A stretch of 64,000 nt of DNA. Source: an uncultured Pelagibacteraceae bacterium. GTDB taxonomy: Bacteria; Pseudomonadota; Alphaproteobacteria; Pelagibacterales; Pelagibacteraceae. Below are positions 16,790-25,870 of the stretch, in pieces. A program made the translations under genes and the position numbers. Location: NCBI GenBank assembly GCA_902535745.1, contig CACAUR010000006.1, positions 1 through 64,000 on the forward strand, written 5' to 3'. Positions within the stretch are counted from its first letter, which is position 1; every line of letters begins with the position of its first letter. A model generated the notes under the pieces. That model made no database searches and was not told the origin of the DNA. It worked only from the letters and a program-made list of their open reading frames with translations.

Positions 16790-16827
16790 GGGAAGTGATC
16801 TCTAACCAACTGAGCTACCCCGCCATT
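16790..16827 (-). pseudogene. tRNA-Met remnant (5' half plus a scrap of the acceptor)
   Basis: Bases 16800-16827 exactly match the 5' half of the upstream tRNA-Met with its flank, and 16790-16797 match an eight-base piece (gggaagtg) of its 3' part. The anticodon arm and most of the T arm are missing, so it cannot be a functional tRNA. It is best read as the decayed copy left by duplication or by insertion at the tRNA. Confidence 0.85.
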
Positions 16828-16878
16828 AAGATGCAGTTGATTTATACTACTTATTTTTTTTCATTCAAACAAGAAATA

Positions 16879-17286
16879 CTAAAGATCAATATTAAATTTA
16901 GATGGTTTCCAGTTTTTTGGCGCTAATTCTAAGTCGCTAAATTCGAAAGCAGGTGCTACTGTACAACCTATCAAACTATAAGATCCTGATGATTTCATTG
17001 CAAACCAAGTTTCTTTTTCAATATTAAAATTGAAATTATTTTTTGATCCGATTTCATTAGTTTTAAATTCATTTCCATCTTCAGAAGTGTAAATTAATAA
17101 TGGGCTACCTGAGTAAAAATGCAAAGTCTCATTTTTTGTTATTCGATGCCAATGAGAATGTTCATGTTGCTCTAACAAAAAATAAATATGACTTACATCT
17201 TTATTTTTAAATATTTCAACATAATGTCCACCCTCTGGGTGTGCTATCATTTTATGATATTTGATTAGTGATTTAGCAATGTTCAT
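16879..17286 (-). CDS. DUF985 cupin-domain protein
   Basis: A 135-residue single-domain cupin. It has MIAHPEGGHYVEIF near the N-terminus, the metal-site HSHWHRITKNETLHFYSG (His-x-His and a distal His), ETWFAM and C-terminal VAPAFEFSDLELA. These are the conserved blocks of the DUF985/YML079w-like family. Members are metal-binding cupins of uncertain activity; some act on nucleotide sugars or bind small ligands. It follows the small membrane-protein gene by 13 bases and may be co-transcribed with it. Confidence 0.88.
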   Translation of the reverse strand: MNIAKSLIKYHKMIAHPEGGHYVEIFKNKDVSHIYFLLEQHEHSHWHRITKNETLHFYSGSPLLIYTSEDGNEFKTNEIGSKNNFNFNIEKETWFAMKSSGSYSLIGCTVAPAFEFSDLELAPKNWKPSKFNIDL

Positions 17287-17299
17287 TCAAATTATATTT

Positions 17300-17482
17300 T
17301 TATGACGCAATATATTTTATTAAGTAATAAAGTATACCTGTAACTATTGTAGCATATACAAAACCTAGGAAAAAAAGTTTAATTATATCATTTTGTTTTT
17401 TATAATTGGTCTTTAAGTAAATATAAATTTGAGTGTATATGCCAACTATAGCTATACTTAACAATATATCAGTGGGATTCAT
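17300..17482 (-). CDS. Small two-span membrane protein
   Basis: A 60-residue hydrophobic protein with two probable membrane segments (about residues 5-23 and 35-57) separated by a short Lys/Asn loop. I recognise no family. It lies 13 bases upstream of the DUF985 cupin gene on the same strand. The reading frame and membrane topology support a real gene, but there is no functional clue. Confidence 0.55.
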   Translation of the reverse strand: MNPTDILLSIAIVGIYTQIYIYLKTNYKKQNDIIKLFFLGFVYATIVTGILYYLIKYIAS

Positions 17483-17566
17483 TGTATTAGTTTATATATC
17501 AACAACATTAAATCCTTCAACTAACTTTATTGATGAATTGGTCGAATAATTTACTTAGACTTTAAA

Positions 17567-18421
17567 TTATTTTGTAGTAATTTTGTTTATATTGATATTT
17601 CCTATATAAAACATTAAGGCTACATACTGAATTAAAGCATAAATTGCTATTGGTGTAATGTATTCAATCTCACTAAATAATTGTGCACCAACGATAAAAC
17701 CCATTGCGCCATTTTGCAACATAGCTTCAATCATAATAGTTCTTTTTACCTTAATATCTTTTAAAGCATATCCTGTTATTAAATATACTGTGGTTAATAC
17801 AGAAATGATTACAACAAATGCTATAGCTCCTGCATCAGCGAAATAACCACCTAAATTTCCTTGTTCGGTAAATATCGCAACTAATAAAATAATTACGAAT
17901 AAAGCAAGGGCTGCTCTATCAAATTTTAAATTATTTTGCTCGGAAAATTTTTTAAAATTCCCCCTAACCAAAATTCCTACAAATGTTGGTAAAGCAATAA
18001 ACAAAAACATTCTTACTGAAAATTTAAGAAGATTTAGGTCAAACTCAACCGATGAAAAAAATGCTGCATATATTTTTAAAAATATTGGGATTGTTATGAA
18101 TGATATTAATCCACAAATTGAAGTAATAGTTATTGATAACGCTACATTCCCTTTTACAAGTTTAGTTGCATAATTTGACATTACTGCAGAAGGCAGGATT
18201 AATAATAGAAATACCCCAAGTTGAAATTCAGCCTGCATTGGAAAGAGAGAAATAATGATAATTCCAATTAGTGGGAGCATTATCATTTGACATATAAGAG
18301 CAACAATAAGGTTCTTAGGTTTTTTTAATACCTCAAAGAAATCTTTATAAGTTAAATTAAGACCTAAAGAAAACATGATAAAAATCATGCCAAGTGGCCC
18401 AACAGTTTTTACAAATTCCAC
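17567..18421 (-). CDS. Bile acid:sodium symporter (BASS) family transporter
   Basis: A 284-residue polytopic membrane protein with about nine to ten hydrophobic segments. FIMFSLGLNLTYKDFFEVLKKP, LLLILPSAVMSNYATKLVKGN and MIEAMLQNGAMGFIVG are the characteristic BASS/ACR3-like crossover-helix motifs. These carriers import organic anions such as bile acids, pyruvate or keto acids with sodium; the substrate here is unknown. A second BASS gene lies at 30.7 kb. It is divergent from the winged-helix protein at 18.5 kb, which is a candidate regulator. Confidence 0.9.
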   Translation of the reverse strand: MEFVKTVGPLGMIFIMFSLGLNLTYKDFFEVLKKPKNLIVALICQMIMLPLIGIIIISLFPMQAEFQLGVFLLLILPSAVMSNYATKLVKGNVALSITITSICGLISFITIPIFLKIYAAFFSSVEFDLNLLKFSVRMFLFIALPTFVGILVRGNFKKFSEQNNLKFDRAALALFVIILLVAIFTEQGNLGGYFADAGAIAFVVIISVLTTVYLITGYALKDIKVKRTIMIEAMLQNGAMGFIVGAQLFSEIEYITPIAIYALIQYVALMFYIGNININKITTK

Positions 18422-18531
18422 AATTCCCTCAAAAGCTTTATGAACGAAAAAAAATAAAATTCAAGGCATTTTTGTTCATTTTGGGGTTGCGAAATCATTA
18501 AATTTAGGATTATTTGCGTAAATAATAAATA

Positions 18532-19536
18532 ATGTCTTTAAGAGAGTTAAAGTTTTCAGATCAAATCCAAGAAGAACAAGTTAAATCTGTCTATCAAAAA
18601 AATTTCAATTATATAATTACCGAAAGATATTATTTTCAACAAAGGTGGTTGCAAGGTGCTTACAATAGATTTAAAGACTTTGATAAATATTTAATCCTAA
18701 TCCATTTAGTGCATAAAACTTTTAAAGCATATGGTGAATTTCAAATAAAAAATTCATTTGATGAGTTTTATGCAAAAGAAACTTATGAAATACCGAAAAT
18801 AAATGTAATTGATTTATCGAGGGATTTACTAATTTCCAAGGAAACAACTAGAAGAAAAATTTTAGAGATGGAAAGAGATGGAGCTATTAAAAAAGATAAA
18901 AAAAAAATTATGATAAATAGAAAAGGACAAGAGTATCAAAAACCAAAAATCGCTATAGAGTCTTTGGCGAGATTACTTTCAAAATTTACTGAATTTTTAA
19001 GCCAAAGCGGTTATCTAAATAAAAAAATAGAAAGCTCTACTTTACAGAGTAGAATAAAAGAAAATTTTACACAAATTTGGGCGTATTTTTTTGATTTTCA
19101 AATACCAACTATTATTAATTGGAAAAAATTTTTTGGCGATCTTGAAACTTGGTCTATCTGGGCTCAATGTGCTTATAATCAAAATCTTGTAATTAATAAG
19201 AAGTTTAAAGAAAATATAAGCAATGAATTAAATTCAGATAATTTTATTATAAAACTAAATAATGAAGGAACTCAAGGTTTGAACGCTATGACGATATCGG
19301 AACTCTCAGGTGTACCAAGACCTACGGCCCTTAGAAAATTAAATAATCTAACAAAAAGAAAACTGATTAAAAAAGATAAAAATAATCTTTATCTTCTTTT
19401 TGCTCAAACAACATTAGATTCTTATTCTATTGAAAAAGATAAAAATTTGAAATTTATAAGTGAAACTAACAAATCAAATGAAGCAAGATTTGTTAAAATG
19501 CTAACTGCGATGTTGAATAATATCGTATTTAATTAA
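18532..19536 (+). CDS. Protein with two winged-helix DNA-binding segments, putative regulator
   Basis: A 334-residue soluble protein with two helix-turn-helix segments. One is near residues 97-135 (VIDLSRDLLISKETTRRKIL then MERDGAIKKDKKKI). The other is near residues 250-290 (MTISELSGVPRPTALRKLNN then KRKLIKKDKNN). Each is followed by the basic wing strand expected of MarR/GntR-like winged helices. The central part is Trp/Phe-rich and unassigned, possibly a ligand or dimer domain. I know no named family. It is divergent from the BASS transporter gene with 110 bases between starts, so it may control that gene. Confidence 0.75.
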   Translation: MSLRELKFSDQIQEEQVKSVYQKNFNYIITERYYFQQRWLQGAYNRFKDFDKYLILIHLVHKTFKAYGEFQIKNSFDEFYAKETYEIPKINVIDLSRDLLISKETTRRKILEMERDGAIKKDKKKIMINRKGQEYQKPKIAIESLARLLSKFTEFLSQSGYLNKKIESSTLQSRIKENFTQIWAYFFDFQIPTIINWKKFFGDLETWSIWAQCAYNQNLVINKKFKENISNELNSDNFIIKLNNEGTQGLNAMTISELSGVPRPTALRKLNNLTKRKLIKKDKNNLYLLFAQTTLDSYSIEKDKNLKFISETNKSNEARFVKMLTAMLNNIVFN

Positions 19537-19721
19537 AGAGAAGCAATAATTCCAGTAATCACTATCACAGAACCAATCAAACCTAGGAATAAAAGATTTT
19601 CTTTTCTTTCTTTTTTCTTCTCATCTCTTACTCTTGAAAGTAAATCGTTGATATCAACTTTAATGTTTGGCGTCTTTTTAAGCTCTACTTGTTGATCGTA
19701 ACTTGATGTTTCCCCACTCAT
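19533..19721 (-). CDS. Small single-span membrane protein
   Basis: A 62-residue protein: a polar N-terminal half with a helical basic stretch (VRDEKKKERK) and one C-terminal membrane segment (LLFLGLIGSVIVITGIIASL). This is a tail-anchored layout with the N-terminus probably in the cytoplasm. No family is recognised. It overlaps the end of the winged-helix gene by four bases on the opposite strand. Confidence 0.6.
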   Translation of the reverse strand: MSGETSSYDQQVELKKTPNIKVDINDLLSRVRDEKKKERKENLLFLGLIGSVIVITGIIASL

Positions 19722-19811
19722 AGATATTATTTAACACCACCCGATTCGGTTTTTCAAGAATAAAATTGTTCAAAATGAGTTACAAATTTTTAGGCCCCGT
19801 CCAAAATGGTC

Positions 19812-22256
19812 CTACAAAGAGCTGAGCTTTTTGTTATTAAGAGGTCGAGTGATCACGGATGCTGGGTATTTTTTTTTCTCAACCTCTATTTCAAAGGCTT
19901 GTTTATCTATCTGATCACTAGTTAAGCCTGAATTAATGTAGCCAAATGCTAAATTTTTGTTGTAATTAAAAGAGTAACAGCCAGAAGTTGTACGACCCAC
20001 AATCTTATCCTTTAAATAGATCGGCTCGTCGTGAAGCAGAAGAGGTGCTCCTTCTTTAGAATGGTTCAAAATGAGCATTTTAAATTTCTTATGATCTTTT
20101 TGATCTCGTTTTTTCTCTAAAGCAGCCCTTCCAATAAAATTTATATTCTTTTTAAAACTGACAGCGAAGTTTAGACCCGCCTCAAATTGATTTTCTTCAG
20201 GTGAAATATCGTGGCCCCAATGTAAATAACCACTTTCCATCCTCATAATATCCATTGCATGCATTCCACAGAGAGAAATTTTATAAGTTTTGCCTTTATT
20301 CATTAAAATATCAAAAAGTTTTAAACCATTTTCTTTTTTAACATAAAGTTCAAAACCTAATTCCCCTACATATGAAATTCTTTGGGCCCACACTTCTACA
20401 CCATCGATTTTCACAAATTTAGCTGCTCCAAATTTAAAGTTTTCATTAGTAAAATCATCTGAACTTATTGAAGAAATCATTTCTCTACTTTTTGGTCCAA
20501 ATAAACCTAAACAACAATAGTCTTCTGTTATATCTGTCAATTTAACATCTTTTGAAATATGCTTTAAAATATGAAATTTATCATGTTCCCTATTTGCAGC
20601 TGAAGAAACAATTCTAAAATAATTCTTTTGAATACAAATAACAGTTAAATCGGTTTCAATTCCTCCATCTGAATTTAACATTTGTGTATATTTAATTTTA
20701 CCAGGTTGGTTTGGAATATTAGCTGTACATAATATTTGTAATTCTTCATGAACTTTTTCACCTTTTAAATCAAATTTTGAAAATGGAGATAATTCAAATA
20801 AACCTACATTTGTTCTTGCATTTTTTGTTTCAAACTCAGCGCTTGGATACCAGTTTTGATAATTGTAACTATATTTATAATCTTTATTTTTTTCATCTTT
20901 AGAAAACCACATTGGTCTTTCATATCCACCAGAAACACCAAAGCATGCACCATGTTCTTTTAATCTATCATGATAAGGAAGAGTAATTACATTTCTTGAA
21001 GTTTTATGTTGTTTGTAAGGCCAATGCATTCCATATAAATCACCAAGTGTTTCTGTTACTCTTTCTTTAATATAATTAATACCAGAATGGAATTTTTGAA
21101 ATCTTTTAATATCATAACTAAAAATATCTTCATTAATATGTCCATTCATCATCCATTCAGCTGTAACTTTACCAACCCCACCAGCACTTGCTATTCCGAT
21201 GCTGTTTAAACCACAACAAATAAAAAAGTTTTTAACTTCAGGAACTTCACCTAATAAAGTATTTGTGTCTGGTGTAAAAGATTCTGGACCTGCAAAAAAC
21301 TTTCTTATTCCTGTTTTTTCTAGAATAGGAAATCTTTTCATACATGCATTTAAATATGGTTCAAAGTGTTCAAGATTTTCTGGAAACTCACCAAAAGAAA
21401 AATCTTCTGGAACTTTATTTGTTTTATCAAATGCTGGAATAGATTTTCCTTCAAATATTCCTAAAAGTAATTTTCCTGCATCTTCTTTAAAATAAGTTCT
21501 GCTATCAAAATCTCTTATAACCGGTAAATCTTTTGGTACTTCCTTTATAGGTTCAGTAATTACATAAAAATGTTCTGCAGGATATAATGGAATACTTACA
21601 CCTAATTTTTCCCCAATTTGCCTTGACCACATCCCTGTTGCTAAAACAATATATTCACACTCAATTTTTTCTCCATTAACAACAACACCTTCAATTCTTT
21701 TGTTTTTAACTAAAATGTCTTCAACAGGTGAGTCTTCAAAAATTTTGGCACCTTCTGCTCTTGCTGCTTTCGCAAGTAATTGAGTTATTCCAGACGGATC
21801 ACCTGAACCATCCCCTGGCATTAAAATACCACCCAACAAATCATCATTTTTAATTAACGGAACTTTTTCTTTTATTTGATCTTTATTTAAGATTTGAACA
21901 TCAACATCAAAAAGTTGAGCAGTCGTTGCTTGTCTTTTTAATTCTTGCCATCTACCCTCTTCTTGAGCAATTGACATTGCACCGTTTAAACGAAGTCCAG
22001 CAGAATGATCTACTTTCTTTTCAAGCTGTTTATAAAGATCTAAAGAATATTTTCTTATTTTTGTAATTGTTGCAGAGGGTCCTAACTGGCTAACTAATCC
22101 TGCTGCATGCCAAGTAGTACCTGATGTTAATTTATCTCTCTCTAGAAGAATAACATCTTTCCATCCAAATTTTGCTAAATGGTAAGCGCAAGAACATCCA
22201 ACAACTCCACCGCCAATAACAACAACTTTCGTGCTACTTGGTATTTTTTTAGTCAT
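19812..22256 (-). CDS. FAD-dependent dimethylglycine/sarcosine dehydrogenase-like protein with GcvT domain
   Basis: An 814-residue fusion. Residues 1 to about 400 form a DAO-type flavoprotein: GGGVVGCSCAYHLA dinucleotide motif near residue 14 and TSGTTWHAAGL, where the His is the covalent-FAD residue in dimethylglycine and sarcosine dehydrogenases. Residues about 420-810 form an aminomethyltransferase (GcvT) domain with YVGELGFELYV and a GFINSGL-like barrel end, which would pass the oxidised one-carbon unit to tetrahydrofolate. The reaction would be N-demethylation of dimethylglycine or sarcosine, the lower part of glycine betaine oxidation. The stop is TAG. It is four bases downstream of ald, consistent with a shared transcript. 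Confidence 0.88.
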   Translation of the reverse strand: MTKKIPSSTKVVVIGGGVVGCSCAYHLAKFGWKDVILLERDKLTSGTTWHAAGLVSQLGPSATITKIRKYSLDLYKQLEKKVDHSAGLRLNGAMSIAQEEGRWQELKRQATTAQLFDVDVQILNKDQIKEKVPLIKNDDLLGGILMPGDGSGDPSGITQLLAKAARAEGAKIFEDSPVEDILVKNKRIEGVVVNGEKIECEYIVLATGMWSRQIGEKLGVSIPLYPAEHFYVITEPIKEVPKDLPVIRDFDSRTYFKEDAGKLLLGIFEGKSIPAFDKTNKVPEDFSFGEFPENLEHFEPYLNACMKRFPILEKTGIRKFFAGPESFTPDTNTLLGEVPEVKNFFICCGLNSIGIASAGGVGKVTAEWMMNGHINEDIFSYDIKRFQKFHSGINYIKERVTETLGDLYGMHWPYKQHKTSRNVITLPYHDRLKEHGACFGVSGGYERPMWFSKDEKNKDYKYSYNYQNWYPSAEFETKNARTNVGLFELSPFSKFDLKGEKVHEELQILCTANIPNQPGKIKYTQMLNSDGGIETDLTVICIQKNYFRIVSSAANREHDKFHILKHISKDVKLTDITEDYCCLGLFGPKSREMISSISSDDFTNENFKFGAAKFVKIDGVEVWAQRISYVGELGFELYVKKENGLKLFDILMNKGKTYKISLCGMHAMDIMRMESGYLHWGHDISPEENQFEAGLNFAVSFKKNINFIGRAALEKKRDQKDHKKFKMLILNHSKEGAPLLLHDEPIYLKDKIVGRTTSGCYSFNYNKNLAFGYINSGLTSDQIDKQAFEIEVEKKKYPASVITRPLNNKKLSSL

Positions 22257-22260
22257 CTAA

Positions 22261-23379
22261 TTAATTTTTGATTGCTTCACCTGCACTAACATATTCGTGA
22301 CCAAAAACATCTGCAACAGCTTTATAAGTCACATGTCCTTTATGAACATTCAATCCTGCTAAGAAATTCTTATCTTCACCTAAAGCTTTTTGATAACCTT
22401 TATTTGCTAATTTTACTAAGTATGGAAGAGTTGCTTTATTTAATGCAAATGTAGAAGTTCTTGGAACTCCACCTGGCATATTGGCAACACAATAATGAAC
22501 AATATCATCTACTATGTATGTTGGATCTCCGTGAGTGGTTGGTTTACTTGTTTCAACACATCCACCTTGATCAATTGCAACATCCACAATTACTGAGCCT
22601 CTTTTCATTAATTTTAGCATATCTTTAGTAACTAATTTTGGAGCTTCTGCACCAGGAATTAAAACACCACCCACTAATAAATCGGCTTCAGAAACTAATT
22701 TATTTAAATCAACTTTATCACTTTGCTCTGGAATAATTTTATCACCAAACATTTTAACTAATTGTTTTAATCTTTCTTCAGACTTATCAACTATATGCAC
22801 TTTAGCTCTCATACCTGTTGCAATAATTGCAGCATTCTCTCCAACTACTCCGCCACCAAGGATTAGTACATTTGCTGGCTCTCCACCTGGTGCTCCACCT
22901 AATAAAATACCTCTACCTTTTTGATTTTTTTCTAAACAATGAGCTCCCGCTTGAACTGACATACGTCCAGCAACTGCACTCATAGGTGCAAGTAATGGAA
23001 GTCTACCATTATCATCTGTAACAGTTTCATAAGCAATATTAATACTTTTAGATTTAATCAATCCCTCTGTTAATTCTTTTGCAGCAGCTAAATGAAGATA
23101 AGTATAAAGAATTTGATTTTCCCTTAACATATCAACTTCAACTTTTTGAGGCTCTTTAACTTTTACAATAATGTCTGCATCATTAAAAATATCACCAGCT
23201 GTTTTTACAATTTTTGCACCAGCTTTGGTATATTGATCATTGTCAAAACCAGCTTCGAAACCACCATTGTTTTCAACTAAAACTTCATGACCTTCACTAA
23301 TTAAAGTTTTCACACTCTCGGGGGTTAAACCAATTCTTGTTTCTTGAGGTTTTATCTCTTTTGGGACACCAATTTTCAT
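22261..23379 (-). CDS. ald: Alanine dehydrogenase
   Basis: A 372-residue NAD-dependent enzyme interconverting L-alanine and pyruvate plus ammonium. It begins MKIGVPKEIKPQETRIGLTP. It has YTYLHLAAAKELTEGLI (substrate His region), APMSAVAGRMSVQAGA and the Rossmann LILGGGVVGENAA, and ends with the KALGEDKNFLAGLNVHKGHV block, all Ald signatures. It lies eight bases after the class III aminotransferase gene. Together they regenerate the pyruvate used as amino acceptor and release ammonium, the usual partnership in omega-amino acid or taurine use. Confidence 0.96.
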   Translation of the reverse strand: MKIGVPKEIKPQETRIGLTPESVKTLISEGHEVLVENNGGFEAGFDNDQYTKAGAKIVKTAGDIFNDADIIVKVKEPQKVEVDMLRENQILYTYLHLAAAKELTEGLIKSKSINIAYETVTDDNGRLPLLAPMSAVAGRMSVQAGAHCLEKNQKGRGILLGGAPGGEPANVLILGGGVVGENAAIIATGMRAKVHIVDKSEERLKQLVKMFGDKIIPEQSDKVDLNKLVSEADLLVGGVLIPGAEAPKLVTKDMLKLMKRGSVIVDVAIDQGGCVETSKPTTHGDPTYIVDDIVHYCVANMPGGVPRTSTFALNKATLPYLVKLANKGYQKALGEDKNFLAGLNVHKGHVTYKAVADVFGHEYVSAGEAIKN

Positions 23380-23387
23380 AAAGAAAA

Positions 23388-24728
23388 TTAATTTTTTTTA
23401 CTTTTACTGTAATTAGTAATTCCAGTTCTTAATTTTTCTATTATTTCATCAATATGTTTTTTCTCACATATAAACATAGGTGCAATAATAAGTGCATCAC
23501 CAGTCGCTTTGAAATTAACTCCAGCATCATAACAATGTTTGAAAGTTGCAAGCCCCGCTTTACCAGGTTTTCCATCCATTTTAATATCTATTCCACCCAT
23601 CATTCCATATCCTCTTATGTTTTCTACAACATCAATATCTTTTAGTGAAAATAAACCTTCTTGGAAATAAGGAGCTAATTCTTTTGCTCTTTTAAAAATA
23701 TCTTCTTTTTCAAAAATATCCTGAACAGCTAAAGCAGCAGCTACAGATATAGGAATTCCTGAATAAGTATATCCATGAAATAATTCTACAGATCCTTTAG
23801 GTGATGCATCCATGACTGCATCGTAAATTTCTTCTTTGCAAGCAACAACACCAAATGGAACAATTCCATTAGTTGTAGCTTTTGCCATCGTCATAATATC
23901 TGGAGTAACACCAAACTCCTGTGCGCCAAAAGCAGAACCTGTTCTACCCCATCCAGTTATTACTTCATCAAAAATTAAAAGAATATTATGTTTGTCACAA
24001 AGTTCTCTTAATCTTTGTAAATATCCAACTGGTGGAACTAGTGTTCCTGTTGAACCTGCAATTGGTTCAACAATACATGCTGCAATATTTTCAGCGCCAA
24101 AGTTTGTACAAATTCTTTCTAAGTCATTTGCAATGTCAGCACCGGTTTCTGGTTGACCAGATACAAATTTATGTTCATCTAAATGTGTGTGTCTCATGTG
24201 AACTACACCTGGCATCAAAACACTTGCATATGCTTTGACGTTATTTATCATACCGCCCACGGAAGTAGCTCCAATATTCATACCATGGTAAGCTCTTTCT
24301 CTTCCAACAAATCTAAATCTTTGACCTTCACCTCTTGCTTTGTGATACGCTACACTAATTTTAATTGCAGTCTCTACAGCAGTAGATCCACAAATTGTAT
24401 AAAAAATTCTATTTAAATTTCCTGGAGTATGTTTTGAAATTCTGGTTGCTAATTCAAAAGATCCACCAAAACCTTGTTGAAAGGGTTGAGCGTAATCTAA
24501 TGTTTTTAATTGATTTGTAATTGCATCAATAATTTCCATTCGACCATGACCAAGTGGATTACAAAAAAGTCCAGAGCTTGCATCTATTTGAGTATTTCCC
24601 TCGTGGTTTTTTAAATAAACACCTTTTGCTTCAGTAATTAATCTTGGTCTTTCTTTAAAATCTTTGTTGGATGTAAACGGCATCCAATGTTCGTTAAGAG
24701 AATTTGGAATTGAAGGTTTTTGACTCAT
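23388..24728 (-). CDS. Class III omega-amino acid:pyruvate aminotransferase
   Basis: A 446-residue PLP enzyme of fold type I. It shows GSTAVETAIKISVAYH, IVEPIAGSTGTLVPP, LIFDEVITGWGRTG, the Schiff-base lysine in DIMTMAKATTNG and HGYTYSGIP, the pattern of beta-alanine/omega-amino acid:pyruvate transaminases. Candidate substrates are taurine, beta-alanine or similar. Being next to ald (pyruvate regeneration) and divergent from tauABC makes taurine:pyruvate aminotransferase plausible, but sequence alone cannot separate these activities. It is the first gene of the operon with ald and the FAD/GcvT gene. Confidence 0.88.
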   Translation of the reverse strand: MSQKPSIPNSLNEHWMPFTSNKDFKERPRLITEAKGVYLKNHEGNTQIDASSGLFCNPLGHGRMEIIDAITNQLKTLDYAQPFQQGFGGSFELATRISKHTPGNLNRIFYTICGSTAVETAIKISVAYHKARGEGQRFRFVGRERAYHGMNIGATSVGGMINNVKAYASVLMPGVVHMRHTHLDEHKFVSGQPETGADIANDLERICTNFGAENIAACIVEPIAGSTGTLVPPVGYLQRLRELCDKHNILLIFDEVITGWGRTGSAFGAQEFGVTPDIMTMAKATTNGIVPFGVVACKEEIYDAVMDASPKGSVELFHGYTYSGIPISVAAALAVQDIFEKEDIFKRAKELAPYFQEGLFSLKDIDVVENIRGYGMMGGIDIKMDGKPGKAGLATFKHCYDAGVNFKATGDALIIAPMFICEKKHIDEIIEKLRTGITNYSKSKKN

Positions 24729-24895
24729 AAATTATCTAATTACTATATTTAGACTAATTAATATTAATTAACTATAAAAATCTATTATACACATACAACC
24801 AAAAATTGAATAGTCTATTTTGACACCCGTTGCTGTTAACAACCCCATTTACATTGGTTCTTTTTTCAACTTTAATGCTGGTTATAAATTTAATT

Positions 24896-24904
24896 AAGGA
24901 GAGG
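24896..24904 (+). promoter_or_regulatory. Strong Shine-Dalgarno site of tauA
   Basis: The stretch aaggagagg ends four bases before the tauA ATG at 24909. Most genes in this window have no such site, so tauA is probably translated at a high rate, as expected for a periplasmic binding protein. The 180-base gap upstream must hold divergent promoters for tauA and the aminotransferase operon; I could not place them firmly. Confidence 0.75.
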
Positions 24905-24908
24905 ATAA

Positions 24909-25850
24909 ATGAGAAAAATACTAAGTTTTATTCTTGGAAGTATTTTAGCTCTTAACTTAACTATTTCAGTTGCTAATTCAGCTGCAAAAGAAGTTAGAGT
25001 TGCTTACTTTTTAGAATGGCCTAGTCCAAACCTTGAAGATATGCAAAAGAAAAACTTTGCAAAAGCTTTAGGGGTGCCAGTTAAATGGACAAATTTCACA
25101 AACGGTGGAGCAATGACTGACGCTATGTTAGCGGGAGACATTGACATTTCTTACTCGCAAGGATTAGTACCTTTTATTAACGCAGTAAAATCTAAAGCAC
25201 CTATTAAGCTTGTAGATATAGCTATGGAATATGGAATGGGTGGAACAACTTGTGTAACTTCAAATGCTTCAGGTATTACAAAAGCTAATGCTACTGAACT
25301 TGAAGGTAAAAAAGTTGCTGTGCCATTAGGAACAATGGCTGAATACGTTTTTGATGAAAGTATGAAAGTTGTTGGCGCAGATAGAAAAAAAATGGATATT
25401 ATTCAAATGGACCCTGAAGAAGGAGCTGCTGCTTTAGTAAGCGGTGATGTTGTAATGTCATGTTTATTTGGTGGTAATTCAATCAAAGCTGCAACAGCTG
25501 TTGGAACGAGATTACTTACAGTTCAAGAAGCAAGAGACGCTGGTATCTTAGGAATAGATATAACTTCAGTAACTACTAAGTTCATGAAGGAAAATCCTGA
25601 AATGCTAAGAACTTTTATAGAAGTAACTCATGAAGCTAATGACAGATATAGATCTGGCAAAAGTGACATGAATTCGATGTCTAAAGCTTCTGAAATGAAA
25701 GTTGGTGATATGAAAGAAACTTTAAGTGGTTTCAAATTTTTAACACCATCTGAAACTAAGCAATCTATGACAAAAGGAAATCTTGATGCATTCTTAAAAG
25801 GAATGGGAACACCAAGAGGTAACGTAGATACTAGTTTCTTACCTTTATAA
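24909..25850 (+). CDS. tauA: Taurine-type ABC transporter substrate-binding protein
   Basis: A 313-residue periplasmic binding protein with a signal peptide (MRKILSFILGSILALNL to about residue 25, NSAAKEV). The mature part starts VRVAYFLEWPSPN and includes SQGLVPFINAVKSKAPI and GTMAEYVFDESM, typical of the NMT1/THI5-like and TauA/SsuA cluster that binds sulfonates and related small organics. Taurine is the best-known ligand, but DHPS or other sulfonates are possible in a marine cell. It has a strong Shine-Dalgarno, and a terminator-like hairpin separates it from tauB, which favours excess TauA over the membrane complex. Confidence 0.88.
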   Translation: MRKILSFILGSILALNLTISVANSAAKEVRVAYFLEWPSPNLEDMQKKNFAKALGVPVKWTNFTNGGAMTDAMLAGDIDISYSQGLVPFINAVKSKAPIKLVDIAMEYGMGGTTCVTSNASGITKANATELEGKKVAVPLGTMAEYVFDESMKVVGADRKKMDIIQMDPEEGAAALVSGDVVMSCLFGGNSIKAATAVGTRLLTVQEARDAGILGIDITSVTTKFMKENPEMLRTFIEVTHEANDRYRSGKSDMNSMSKASEMKVGDMKETLSGFKFLTPSETKQSMTKGNLDAFLKGMGTPRGNVDTSFLPL

Positions 25851-25870
25851 TCTGAAGGTCAAATAGAATT

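Noticed and set aside
24784-24789. TATAAT on the minus strand upstream of the aminotransferase
   Set aside because: A good -10 by itself, but there is no matching -35 and TATAAT is common by chance in such AT-rich DNA.
24820-24825. TTGACA as a -35 element for tauA
   Set aside because: No acceptable -10 lies 16-18 bases downstream (CCCCAT, TTACAT at wrong spacing), so I did not list it as a promoter.
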